Below are positions 1-6,875 of a DNA stretch of 12,730 nt, in pieces; within the stretch, counting starts at the first letter, position 1, and each line of letters starts with the position of its first letter. Below the pieces are notes generated by a model. It saw only the letters and a program-made list of their open reading frames with translations. It searched no databases and was not told the origin of the DNA. Source of the stretch: an uncultured Eubacteriaceae bacterium (lineage in GTDB: Bacteria; Bacillota; Clostridia; Lachnospirales; Lachnospiraceae); NCBI GenBank assembly GCA_945938055.1, contig CAMEUH010000051.1:1-12730 (forward strand), read 5' to 3'. The position numbers and the translations under genes were made by a program.

Positions 1-159
1 ACAGCGGCAAAGATTTTTGAAGCACTTGCCAAGGCAGATATTAATATCCGCATGATTGATCAGGGTTCCTGTGAGCTGAATATCATCATTGGTGTTGCGA
101 ACGATGACTTTGAGAAGGCAATTCGTGCGATATATGATATTTTCGTGAATGAAGAGTAA
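1..159 (+). CDS. Aspartate kinase, C-terminal ACT domain (5' end outside window)
   Basis: The open frame enters at base 1 and stops with TAA at 157-159, giving the last 52 residues of a protein. The segment reads like the second ACT domain of monofunctional aspartate kinases: an alpha helix (KIFEALAKADINIRMI), then DQGSCELNIIIGV and a closing helix DFEKAIRAIYDIF. Aspartate kinase phosphorylates L-aspartate in the first step of the lysine, threonine and methionine pathway, and its ACT domains carry feedback control by end-product amino acids. The catalytic part is outside the window, so the isoform (lysine- or threonine-sensitive) cannot be told. A good terminator follows 43 bp downstream. Another ACT-domain protein is possible but less likely given the close match to the family's C-terminal pattern. 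Confidence 0.85.
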   Translation, partial: TAAKIFEALAKADINIRMIDQGSCELNIIIGVANDDFEKAIRAIYDIFVNEE

Positions 160-169
160 AATGATTTAT

Positions 170-191
170 TGAAATTATTATGAAATTATTA
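170..191. repeat. 11-bp perfect tandem duplication
   Basis: The unit TGAAATTATTA occurs twice head to tail (170-180 and 181-191) between the aspartate kinase stop codon and its terminator. It is AT-rich and probably a slippage duplication. It also makes any promoter call in this stretch unreliable. Confidence 0.7.
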
Positions 192-202
192 TTAGAAGGA
201 AG

Positions 203-230
203 TAGCTGCGTATGGTGCGCAGCTATTTTT
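203..230 (+). terminator. Rho-independent terminator after aspartate kinase
   Basis: An 8-bp stem (TAGCTGCG at 203-210 with CGCAGCTA at 218-225) has a 7-nt loop and is followed directly by TTTTT at 226-230. It lies only 22 bp before the next start codon. I see no promoter after it, so the permease gene must depend on read-through or on an upstream promoter that crosses this hairpin. Confidence 0.85.
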
Positions 231-252
231 CCGTCATGCTTGGGAGATTATA

Positions 253-1371
253 ATGAAAACAATGATAGAATTCATGAAAAAGGAAGCGGTATTTTCTATT
301 GCACTGGTTCTTACGGTATTTTCCATGTTTTTTGTCCTGCCCAATAAAGGTTATGTGGATTATATTGATTTTAAAGTCCTGGCGCTGCTTTTCTGCCTGA
401 TGTCCGTAGTGGAAGGTTTTAAGAAAATCGGTATTTTTGACGTAATATCATGTAGTATTTTATCAAAAACAAAAAATTCAAGAACCATAGGAATCTTGCT
501 TTCCTTAATCTGCTTTTTTACGGCAATGCTGGTAACAAATGATGTGGCACTCATAACCTTTGTGCCGCTGACATTTATTCTGCTGGGGGACAATGATGAT
601 GAAAAGGATGTGATTTTCATTATTGTGATGGAGACGATTGCAGCAAACCTGGGGAGTATGGTCACACCGATAGGAAATCCGCAAAATCTATATCTGTATT
701 CTTATTATGACATGGATATGGGAAGATTTTTGGAGACGGTTCTTCCGTATGGAGTGATAAGTCTGATTTTGATTGTGGTGTTTCTATGGATTCGACTGAA
801 AAAATCGGCTCTGGATATTGAAGTGAAACAGACTGAACTGCCGGATAAGAAGAAAATTGTAAAATATGTCCTGATGTTTCTTCTTTGTCTTTCTGTCGTG
901 TTAAAGATTTGTGATTACCGGATTTGTCTGGGCATTATTCTGGCAGTTTTATTGGTTAGTGACAGAGGAATCTTAAAGAAAGTGGATTATGTGCTTCTTT
1001 TAACGTTTGTGTGCTTTTTCGTTTTTGTGGGAAATATAGGAAGCATGGAAGGAGTACGGAAGGTCCTCTCCACAATGGTGGAAGGAAGGACATTAGTGGC
1101 AGGCTTGATTTTATCACAGATTATTAGTAATGTGCCGGCGGCAGTCATGCTGTCAGGATTTACAGAGGATGCACAAGGATTGATACTTGGCACGGACATT
1201 GGAGGGCTGGGTACTCTTGTGGCATCTCTTGCAAGCCTGATTTCATATAAGTTCTATGTGAAAAAATACCCGAAAAATGTGGGGAAATATATCCGGACCT
1301 TTACCATCTGGAATGTATTATTTCTTATCATACTTCTCGGAGTTGCACAAATTCTTCGGCATATGGTATAG
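253..1371 (+). CDS. SLC13/ArsB-type (ion transporter superfamily) permease
   Basis: A 372-residue polytopic membrane protein with about ten hydrophobic segments. Two re-entrant-loop type motifs are visible, as in the CitMHS/ArsB/NhaD ion transporter superfamily: TNDVALITFVPLTF (about 95-108) followed by ANLGSMVTPIGNPQN, and in the second half SQIISNVPAAVML followed by GGLGTLVASLASLIS. Such proteins move anions such as dicarboxylates, citrate or arsenite across the cytoplasmic membrane, often coupled to Na+ or H+. The substrate cannot be read from the sequence. At 372 residues it is somewhat shorter than many relatives (about 400-430), but both halves are present. The start is supported by GGGAG at 242-246, 6 nt before the ATG; a second ATG three codons in is less well placed. 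luxS follows after 49 bp and is probably co-transcribed. Confidence 0.8.
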   Translation: MKTMIEFMKKEAVFSIALVLTVFSMFFVLPNKGYVDYIDFKVLALLFCLMSVVEGFKKIGIFDVISCSILSKTKNSRTIGILLSLICFFTAMLVTNDVALITFVPLTFILLGDNDDEKDVIFIIVMETIAANLGSMVTPIGNPQNLYLYSYYDMDMGRFLETVLPYGVISLILIVVFLWIRLKKSALDIEVKQTELPDKKKIVKYVLMFLLCLSVVLKICDYRICLGIILAVLLVSDRGILKKVDYVLLLTFVCFFVFVGNIGSMEGVRKVLSTMVEGRTLVAGLILSQIISNVPAAVMLSGFTEDAQGLILGTDIGGLGTLVASLASLISYKFYVKKYPKNVGKYIRTFTIWNVLFLIILLGVAQILRHMV

Positions 1372-1407
1372 TAAGAGTATACGAAAGAAAGTGACTGAAT
1401 GATAGTT

Positions 1408-1413
1408 GGGAGG
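1408..1413 (+). promoter_or_regulatory. Ribosome binding site that fixes the luxS start
   Basis: GGGAGG lies 7 nt before the ATG at 1421. A longer frame opening with TTG at 1406 would begin just before this site and encode it, so that start is rejected. Confidence 0.8.
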
Positions 1414-1420
1414 CAGATTT

Positions 1421-1900
1421 ATGAATAAGATAGCAAGTTTTACGGTCAATCATATTGATTTATTAACGGGAGTGTATGTTTCCAGACGGGACAAGGTAGG
1501 AGAAGAGGTTATCACCACTTTTGATTTAAGATTTACCAGACCGAATGTGGAACCACCAATGGATACGCCTGGTATTCATACCATTGAGCATCTGGGTGCG
1601 ACATTTCTTAGAAATCATCCGGTCTGGGCAGAAAAGACGATTTATTTTGGACCGATGGGATGCCGTACTGGATTTTATGTTATTTTTGCAGGAGATTTGC
1701 AATCAGAGGATATTCTTGGTGTGTTAAAGGAGATGGCGGAGTATGTGCTCTCCTATGAAGGTGAGATTCCGGGATATTCACCAAGGGATTGTGGTAATTA
1801 TCTGGATAATAATCTGAGTCTGGCAAAGTATTACATGAAGAAATATCAGACGGAAGTTTTGGAACATCCGGTAAAAGAAAGACTGGTTTATCCGGAATAA
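1421..1900 (+). CDS. luxS: S-ribosylhomocysteine lyase (LuxS)
   Basis: A 159-residue protein, the usual LuxS length. It cleaves S-ribosylhomocysteine to homocysteine and DPD, the precursor of autoinducer-2, in the activated methyl cycle in the cytoplasm. The family's metal site is complete: H53 and H57 in HTIEH and C124 in PRDCGNY. The catalytic pair is also present, with E56 in HTIEH and C81 in FGPMGCRTGFY. The N-terminal dimer segment (FTVNHIDLLTGVYVSR) is typical. The start was set at the ATG preceded by GGGAGG. The gene follows the SLC13-type permease by 49 bp and ends before a strong terminator. No methyl-cycle gene (pfs, metK, metE) is adjacent and I see no SAM riboswitch in the 49-bp gap. 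Confidence 0.97.
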   Translation: MNKIASFTVNHIDLLTGVYVSRRDKVGEEVITTFDLRFTRPNVEPPMDTPGIHTIEHLGATFLRNHPVWAEKTIYFGPMGCRTGFYVIFAGDLQSEDILGVLKEMAEYVLSYEGEIPGYSPRDCGNYLDNNLSLAKYYMKKYQTEVLEHPVKERLVYPE

Positions 1901-1925
1901 AAAAGATTCTTAAAAGCAAAAAATC

Positions 1926-1956
1926 AGGCGGCTCTTGTAAAAGAACCGCCTTTTTT
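1926..1956. terminator. Terminator shared by convergent luxS and glnN
   Basis: An 11-position stem (1926-1936 with 1941-1951, one C/A mismatch, 4-nt loop) has a T run at 1951-1956 for the plus strand. The A-rich stretch just before it (AAAAAATC) gives a T run on the minus strand. It can therefore end luxS transcripts and, 26 bp past its stop codon, glnN transcripts. Confidence 0.85.
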
Positions 1957-1981
1957 GAGGATTTTCTAATTTTTCTTCTGA

Positions 1982-4081
1982 TTAGAAGAGTAAATCGCCA
2001 TATGTAGGAATTGGCCAAGCACTCTTATCAACCAGAAGCTCTAATTCATCTACTGGCTTTCTTAAAGCATCCATTGCAGCCTTAACATCATCACGGTAGC
2101 TTTCTGCCTGTTTCTTAGGACATTCAATGGCTTCTGCAGCATCCCTAGCATCCTTAAGAGCCTTGATTGCCTTCTTGGTCTCGGCAATACGGGCTGAAAC
2201 GTCAATAAGTAATTCTGTTTCGGCAGAAATGTCAGCAGCATCAGAAGCAGCCTTAATTTCGTTAATAGAAGCAGCCAGGTCTGTTGCATAAGCGATAACA
2301 GCAGGAAGAATTTCTTTCTGAGCCATCTTCAGCATGGTCTGGGCTTCTACATTGATAACCTTGGTATAGGTTTCATAGAGAACTTCTGCTCTTAATTCCA
2401 ACTCTGTTTTGGACATGATGCCAAACTTACCGAATAATGCAATTGCTTTGTCGGTAACGAGTGTTTCTGTTGCAGCAACCATGGACTTAATATTTGGAAG
2501 TCCTCTCTTCTCAGCTTCCTCAACCCATTCAGCAGAGTAACCATTTCCATTGAAGACGATTCTCTTATGAGCTTTCATGTATTCTGCGATAATGTCATCA
2601 ACCGGCTTTCCGGCATCCAGTGCGTCTGCAGCATCGCAGAAGGCTTCTGCAACGATGGCATTTAAGGTTGTGTTTGGTGAAGAAATGGAGTCATTGGAAC
2701 CAACCATACGGAATTCAAATTTATTTCCGGTAAAAGCAAATGGTGAGGTTCTGTTACGGTCAGTATTATCCTTATCTAATACAGGTAATGTGCTTACACC
2801 AAGGTCTAACTTACCGCTTTCCAGAAGAGTGTCTGCAACTCCCTTTTCACAAATCTGGTCAACAATGTCACCAAGCTGGTCACCAAGGAACATGGAAATA
2901 ATTGCTGGAGGTGCCTCATTTGCTCCAAGTCTGTGGTCATTTCCGACATCGGATGCAGACTGACGAAGTAAATCAGCGTGAGTATCAACCGCTTTCATAA
3001 TGCAGGCAAGTGTTAATAAGAATAATTTATTCTGTCTTGGATCCTTGCCAGGAGAGAGAAGATTCACACCGGTATCGGTACCAAGAGACCAGTTATTATG
3101 TTTGCCGGAACCATTTACACCTGCAAATGGCTTCTCATGAAGCAGGCAGGCAAGACCATATTTATCGGCAACTCTCTTCATGACTTCCATAACCAGAAGA
3201 TTGTTATCTACAGCAATATTGGCCGTGGTGTAAACAGGAGCAACTTCGTGCTGGCCAGGAGCCACTTCGTTATGCTGGGTTGTGGCAGTAATTCCAAGCT
3301 TCCATAATTCATCATTGAGTTCCTTCATGAAAGCACCAACTTTTTCAGGAATGACACCGAAATACTGGTCTTCCAATTCCTGTCCCTTTGCAGGTGCTGC
3401 ACCGAATAAGGTACGTCCTGTATAGATTAAATCCTTACGAGCAAGATATTTTTCCTTATCAACCAGGAAGTATTCCTGTTCCGGACCAACAGAAGCAATC
3501 ACCTTGGTTGCTTTGGTTTCCGGGTCAAAATACTTAACAATTCTCATTGCCTGCTTGCTTACTGCTTCGATGGAACGCAGCAGAGGTGTCTTTTTGTCAA
3601 GAGACTCGCCGGTATAAGAACAGAATGCTGTCGGAATACAAAGAATGGTACCAATGGCACTCTTCTTTAAGAATACCGGTGAAGTACAATCCCATACGGT
3701 ATAACCTCTTGCAGCACAGGTATCACGGGTTCCGCCTGATGGGAAAGAAGAAGCATCCGGTTCGCCCATAAGCAGCTGCTTTCCGGTGAATTCAGTAATC
3801 ATCTTGCCGGAATCATCCGGATGGGAAATGAAGGAATCATGCTTTTCAGCAGTCAGGCTGACAATTAATGGCTGGAACCAGTGGGTGTAATGTGTGGCGC
3901 CGTTTTCAATAGCCCAGTCCTTCATTGCTTCTGCAATGACATCAGCATCGGCAAGTGATAATTCAGCACCATTTTCCATGGTATTCTTTAAATTTTTGTA
4001 GGTGCTCTTTGGAAGACGGTCTTTCATTACCTCATCTGTGAAGACATATTCCCCAAAGATTTTTGTTAAATTAGATTCCAT
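1982..4081 (-). CDS. glnN: Glutamine synthetase type III
   Basis: A 699-residue protein, close to the usual 700-730 of GSIII and far longer than the roughly 450 of GSI. It makes glutamine from glutamate, ammonia and ATP in the cytoplasm. GSIII marks are clear: THYTHWFQP (about 62-70), PSGGTRDTCAARGYTVWD (113-130), the metal-binding GPEQEYF (198-204), HNEVAPGQHE (269-278), and KPFAGVNGSGKHNNWS (316-331), followed by NRTSPFAFTGNKFEFR. The C-terminal part is helical, as in other GSIII. The ATG is preceded by AAAGGAAG. The gene has its own promoter at 4210-4238 and a terminator-like hairpin in the leader, so expression may be attenuated. An ammonium transporter gene lies 8 kb away, without operon linkage. 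Confidence 0.97.
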   Translation of the reverse strand: MESNLTKIFGEYVFTDEVMKDRLPKSTYKNLKNTMENGAELSLADADVIAEAMKDWAIENGATHYTHWFQPLIVSLTAEKHDSFISHPDDSGKMITEFTGKQLLMGEPDASSFPSGGTRDTCAARGYTVWDCTSPVFLKKSAIGTILCIPTAFCSYTGESLDKKTPLLRSIEAVSKQAMRIVKYFDPETKATKVIASVGPEQEYFLVDKEKYLARKDLIYTGRTLFGAAPAKGQELEDQYFGVIPEKVGAFMKELNDELWKLGITATTQHNEVAPGQHEVAPVYTTANIAVDNNLLVMEVMKRVADKYGLACLLHEKPFAGVNGSGKHNNWSLGTDTGVNLLSPGKDPRQNKLFLLTLACIMKAVDTHADLLRQSASDVGNDHRLGANEAPPAIISMFLGDQLGDIVDQICEKGVADTLLESGKLDLGVSTLPVLDKDNTDRNRTSPFAFTGNKFEFRMVGSNDSISSPNTTLNAIVAEAFCDAADALDAGKPVDDIIAEYMKAHKRIVFNGNGYSAEWVEEAEKRGLPNIKSMVAATETLVTDKAIALFGKFGIMSKTELELRAEVLYETYTKVINVEAQTMLKMAQKEILPAVIAYATDLAASINEIKAASDAADISAETELLIDVSARIAETKKAIKALKDARDAAEAIECPKKQAESYRDDVKAAMDALRKPVDELELLVDKSAWPIPTYGDLLF

Positions 4082-4131
4082 AATTTTTTCTTCCTTTCAA
4101 TTATTTTATTTACAGCATCCGGAAACAAAAT

Positions 4132-4164
4132 AAAAAAAGGCATCCCTATTAAAGGGACGCCTTT
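4132..4164 (-). terminator. Terminator-like hairpin in the glnN leader (putative attenuator)
   Basis: Read on the minus strand, a 12-position stem (4164-4153 with 4147-4136, one mismatch, 5-nt loop) is followed by a run of seven T residues (4138-4132). It lies about 50 nt before the glnN start and about 40 nt after the likely transcription start. It must be passed to express glnN from either its own promoter or read-through from srtB. The flanking segments TTCGGA and TCCGGA on the same strand could pair around it, which might offer an alternative fold. Confidence 0.7.
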
Positions 4165-4209
4165 GTCCGAAATCTGCATTATTATTTCTTGGTTTTTCTA
4201 CCTGTTAAT

Positions 4210-4238
4210 AAAATAAACTATTTAAAAAGAAAATGCAA
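4210..4238 (-). promoter_or_regulatory. Probable sigma-A promoter of glnN
   Basis: On the minus strand TTGCAT (4238-4233) is followed after 17 nt by TATTTT (4215-4210). Each hexamer matches the consensus at 4 to 5 of 6 positions. The predicted transcript starts near 4203, giving a leader of about 120 nt. An 8-bp inverted repeat overlaps this promoter. Confidence 0.5.
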
Positions 4239-4244
4239 TAGTTT
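4215..4244. repeat. Inverted repeat overlapping the glnN promoter (possible operator)
   Basis: AAACTATT (4215-4222) and AATAGTTT (4237-4244) form a perfect 8-bp inverted repeat. Its centres are about 22 bp apart, two helical turns, and it covers the spacer and -35 of the glnN promoter. The spacing suits a dimeric regulator, but the sequence is AT-rich and could arise by chance. Confidence 0.35.
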
Positions 4245-4278
4245 TTTTAAAAAATCTTTAAAAATTTAATTTAATAAT

Positions 4279-4300
4279 CATTCCGGCATAAAAGGAAATG
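4279..4300 (-). terminator. Weak hairpin after srtB
   Basis: On the minus strand CATTTCC pairs with GGAATG (6 bp, one bulge) shortly after the srtB stop codon, followed by AT-rich sequence with T runs. It is a weak terminator at best, so some fba-srtB transcripts may run into glnN. Confidence 0.3.
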
Positions 4301-4311
4301 AAAACAATGAG

Positions 4312-5364
4312 TTACTGCAATAATTCTTCGATTCGTACAGCCTGAACAACCAGACGGGTATTATCGTCATTGGTACAGGTTGAGAAGGTTATGGTCTTGC
4401 TGTCATTATAAAAGTCAAGGTCTGATTTATGATAAGATGCTCTCAGCATGGTATCGATATAAGTAAAAAATGCATCCGTGCTGGCAAATTCGGTCGTATA
4501 TGTTTCACTGACAGAAGGCGTGGTATGTACGGAGTAAATTTCATACTTATAAATTTTATTCTCTACATAGAAATAAAAATATTTATTGTCTCCCTTCGAA
4601 TAAAAATCAGACTGTATATATTTGCGTAAGGAACCAAACATGGAACCATTCTTCATATTATGACCATAAATGATGGTATTCTGCGATTCAATCCCGTCCT
4701 TATTGTTACAATCAATAAAAAGGGTACCACTTTTACTGCTCTCACCGTTCAGGGTATGGGAAAGATAATATTCATTATCCGTTCCCTGTACAACCGGAAG
4801 GAGCAGATTAAGAGCAGGAATCTGCAGATAACCGACTGCATCCGGATTAATAGCCAGCAAGGCATCGTGATCATAATTGGTTAACAGATGAAAATCAGCC
4901 TCTGTTTCGCCGGCAGAAGTGCTGGTGTTGGAATCCGTTGGGGCATTCACATCTGTACCAGAGGAAGACGTTGGTTTTGTGGTATTTTCTGAAAATACGG
5001 AACCTTCGATTTCCTGATAAATCTTATCGGCTTTATTATAACTAAGCAGTGCTTTGATTAGCATTGTGGCGGATACCACAAAAGCAACTAAAGCACAGCA
5101 AAATATGGCACGACGAATTAACAGCTTTCTTCTTCTGCGCCTTCTGCGTTCCGCACGGGAGGATGAAGAATGGGACTTCCGGACAGGAGCTTTGTAATCA
5201 TCATCATCGACGGAATGATGCCTGGCCGAGGTATTGAAGATATCTTCTGCTTCATCCGGACTGCGGTATTCGGATACCGGAGCCTGTGAAGGCACTTTAG
5301 TATCCGATGCAGTTTCATTAAGGTCTATAAATTCAATATCGTCAAATTTATTGTTATCACTCAT
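4312..5364 (-). CDS. srtB: Class B sortase
   Basis: A 350-residue membrane-anchored transpeptidase. Sortases cut a sorting motif of secreted proteins and join them to the cell wall or to pilin subunits. Layout: a hydrophilic acidic N-terminal tail (1-60), an Arg-rich stop (RAERRRRRRRK, 70-80), one membrane span (about 85-107), a Ser/Thr-rich linker (122-155), then the sortase fold. The catalytic residues are all present: H235 in IIYGHNM, C330 in TFSTCT and R337 in NTRLVVQAVR. NGSMFGSLRKY after the histidine is typical of class B. AGGTG precedes the ATG. It lies 11 bp after the fba stop codon, so the two are surely co-transcribed. No LPXTG- or NPQTN-type substrate gene is in the window. The cytoplasmic tail is longer than in classical SrtB. 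Confidence 0.93.
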   Translation of the reverse strand: MSDNNKFDDIEFIDLNETASDTKVPSQAPVSEYRSPDEAEDIFNTSARHHSVDDDDYKAPVRKSHSSSSRAERRRRRRRKLLIRRAIFCCALVAFVVSATMLIKALLSYNKADKIYQEIEGSVFSENTTKPTSSSGTDVNAPTDSNTSTSAGETEADFHLLTNYDHDALLAINPDAVGYLQIPALNLLLPVVQGTDNEYYLSHTLNGESSKSGTLFIDCNNKDGIESQNTIIYGHNMKNGSMFGSLRKYIQSDFYSKGDNKYFYFYVENKIYKYEIYSVHTTPSVSETYTTEFASTDAFFTYIDTMLRASYHKSDLDFYNDSKTITFSTCTNDDNTRLVVQAVRIEELLQ

Positions 5365-5375
5365 AAAATCACCTG

Positions 5376-6242
5376 TTATTCGGCTTTACCAACAGAACCG
5401 AATAATTCCATTTTTTCCTTTACTGTTGCTTTGATTGCTTCCGCACCCGGAGCTAATAATTTACGAGGGTCAAAGCCTTTTCCTTCTAAGTCCTTGCCGG
5501 CTTCGATATACTTTCTTGTTGCAGCAGCAAAAGAAAGCTGGCATTCTGTATTGACATTGATTTTCGCAACACCGAGAGAAATTGCTTTCTTAATCATATC
5601 TTCCGGGATACCGGTTCCGCCGTGAAGAACAAGTGGCATGTTACCAACTTTCTCGCTTACGGCAGCAAGTGTTTCAAAACTTAAACCTTTCCAGTTTGCA
5701 GGATATTTTCCGTGGATATTTCCGATACCGGCGGCGAGCATTGTTACACCAAGGTCGGCAATAGCCTTGCATTCGTTTGGATCGGCACATTCGCCCATGC
5801 CAATGACACCGTCTTCTTCACCACCAATGGAACCAACTTCTGCTTCCAGGGAAAGTCCTTTTTCCTTACATATTTTAACCAGTTCGGTCGTTTTCTGGAT
5901 GTTTTCTTCAATCGGATAGTGGGAACCATCAAACATAATGGATGAGAAACCGGCTTCAACACATTTTAAGCATCCTTCATAGGAGCCATGATCAAGATGA
6001 AGAGCTACCGGAACGGTAATTTTCATCTCTTCAAGCATTCCGTTTACCATGCCGACAACTGTTTTGTAACCGGTCATGTATTTTCCTGCACCTTCTGAAA
6101 CACCAAGAATGACAGGGGATTTTAATTCCTGTGCCGTTGCAAGGATGGATTTGGTCCATTCGAGGTTATTGATATTAAACTGTCCAACAGCATATTTTCC
6201 TGCTTTTGCTTTCTCTAACATGTCTTTTGCTGAAACTAACAT
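5376..6242 (-). CDS. fba: Class II fructose-bisphosphate aldolase
   Basis: A 288-residue zinc-dependent TIM-barrel aldolase of usual length. It cleaves fructose 1,6-bisphosphate to dihydroxyacetone phosphate and glyceraldehyde 3-phosphate in glycolysis. Visible marks are YAVGQFNINNLEW near the N-terminus, LHLDHG with catalytic D84 and zinc ligand H85, EAEVGSIGG with E135, GIGNIHGKYP with H178, LVLHGGTGIP with H208, and INVNTE for phosphate binding. The start is supported by AGGAGG seven nt upstream and a strong promoter at 6278-6306. It is the first gene of an fba-srtB transcript. Related enzymes (tagatose-bisphosphate or deoxygluconate aldolases) share the fold, but the overall pattern fits the glycolytic enzyme best. 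Confidence 0.94.
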   Translation of the reverse strand: MLVSAKDMLEKAKAGKYAVGQFNINNLEWTKSILATAQELKSPVILGVSEGAGKYMTGYKTVVGMVNGMLEEMKITVPVALHLDHGSYEGCLKCVEAGFSSIMFDGSHYPIEENIQKTTELVKICKEKGLSLEAEVGSIGGEEDGVIGMGECADPNECKAIADLGVTMLAAGIGNIHGKYPANWKGLSFETLAAVSEKVGNMPLVLHGGTGIPEDMIKKAISLGVAKINVNTECQLSFAAATRKYIEAGKDLEGKGFDPRKLLAPGAEAIKATVKEKMELFGSVGKAE

Positions 6243-6277
6243 ATGAGGTCCTCCTAGATTATTTATTTTTTAACAAT

Positions 6278-6306
6278 ATTATATCCCAATCGGACGATAA
6301 TCGCAA
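6278..6306 (-). promoter_or_regulatory. Sigma-A promoter of fba-srtB
   Basis: On the minus strand TTGCGA (6306-6301) and a perfect TATAAT (6283-6278) are separated by 17 nt, with the AGGAGG site about 25 nt further down. Confidence 0.85.
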
Positions 6307-6344
6307 ACTATTTATTAAAAATTACTTAAATCTTCGGAATATAT

Positions 6345-6373
6345 TTGAAAAAGCAAAAAAAAGAAGATATAAT
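6345..6373 (+). promoter_or_regulatory. Sigma-A promoter of the small membrane protein
   Basis: TTGAAA (6345-6350), a 17-nt spacer and a perfect TATAAT (6368-6373). It diverges from the fba promoter, with about 40 bp between the two -35 elements. Confidence 0.85.
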
Positions 6374-6403
6374 TTGAGCAGGAAAAGAAATGGTGGTGAA
6401 AAA

Positions 6404-6691
6404 ATGAATTGGCAGAATCTACTGTTAAACATAAACTTTTATGAGGAAGATACCAATCAGGGAGAATCATTCTGGCCGTTTATTGGCTTTTGGATATTTA
6501 TTGCAGGAGTCATGGTGATTCTGTATGGCGTGGTAAGCCTTGTAACAGAACGCAGGGACTTTAGAATCTTTTATGATGCAAGCGCAAGCAAAGAAGATGA
6601 GGACATTATATTAAAGAAAAAGAGAATGAAAAAGTACGCATGGGCGATTGTGGCGGGCGTTGTTCTGGTTGTGGTTTCTTATTTCTTTTAA
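6404..6691 (+). CDS. Small two-span membrane protein, unknown function
   Basis: A 95-residue protein I do not recognise. It has a short polar N-terminus (MNWQNLLLNINFYEED), a hydrophobic segment at about 24-46 (FWPFIGFWIFIAGVMVILYG), a charged loop rich in Asp, Glu and Lys (49-77), and a second hydrophobic segment at 78-94 ending in the C-terminal SYFF. An N-in/C-in or N-out/C-out hairpin topology is expected. The frame stays open upstream to 6206, but the ATG at 6404 is preferred. It lies 31 bp after a perfect TATAAT and just behind GGTGGTG, whereas the longer form would begin inside fba on the other strand. No terminator is evident before the next promoter at 6709. Confidence 0.8.
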   Translation: MNWQNLLLNINFYEEDTNQGESFWPFIGFWIFIAGVMVILYGVVSLVTERRDFRIFYDASASKEDEDIILKKKRMKKYAWAIVAGVVLVVVSYFF

Positions 6692-6708
6692 TGAATAAAA
6701 ATAAGATA

Positions 6709-6738
6709 TTGACATTTGGTAAGGGAAACATATATACT
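6709..6738 (+). promoter_or_regulatory. Sigma-A promoter of the riboswitch-antiporter unit
   Basis: A perfect TTGACA (6709-6714), an 18-nt spacer and TATACT (6733-6738). The transcript would start near 6745, right at the first base pairs of the riboswitch. Confidence 0.85.
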
Positions 6739-6746
6739 ATACTTTA

Positions 6747-6840
6747 GTAAAAGGGAGTAGCTGGCGCATTGCGTCTGCGATATCGTCATCACGATTGCAA
6801 AAGGCAATCCGGTATCCCAGTGAAATAGCGAGACTTTTAT
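6747..6840 (+). ncRNA. yybP-ykoY (Mn2+-sensing) riboswitch
   Basis: The stretch has the marks of this class. The 5' consensus AAGGGAGTAGC is at 6752-6762. ATCGTCATC at 6782-6790 sits at the place of the first metal-binding loop. A stem GATTGC/GCAATC with loop AAAAG carries CCGG directly after it (second conserved loop, 6793-6812). The 3' end ATAGCGAGACTTTT completes it. P1 forms between 6748-6753 and 6834-6839. Members of the class bind Mn2+ and control Mn exporters and related membrane proteins. Here it sits between a strong promoter and a CaCA antiporter. The call is by eye; a covariance-model search against the yybP-ykoY family would confirm it. Confidence 0.88.
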
Positions 6841-6875
6841 TGTGCTTTTGTTGTACAATAATGGTCTCTTTTTTT
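6830..6875 (+). terminator. Riboswitch expression platform (terminator)
   Basis: GAGAC (6830-6834) pairs with GTCTC (6864-6868), and TTATTGT (6837-6843) pairs with ACAATAA (6855-6861). A run of seven T residues follows at 6869-6875. The 5' arm contains the 3' strand of riboswitch P1 (6834-6840), so the two folds exclude each other. Metal binding that stabilises P1 should prevent termination, which makes this an ON switch. Confidence 0.85.

Noticed and set aside
1406..1420. A TTG start that would lengthen LuxS by five residues.
   Set aside because: Those codons encode the GGGAGG ribosome binding site of the ATG at 1421, and the longer form exceeds the usual LuxS N-terminus.
2577..2963. A plus-strand open frame of 128 codons, and others like it, opposite glnN.
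   Set aside because: They lie antisense to a clear glutamine synthetase gene, have no ribosome binding sites and no family features; they are shadows of its codon pattern.
4180..4205. An ANTAR antiterminator target in the glnN leader (hairpin GGT-AGAAAA-ACC).
   Set aside because: The stem is only 3 bp, and the hexaloop has the conserved first A but not the G at position 4. No second hexaloop overlaps the terminator stem.
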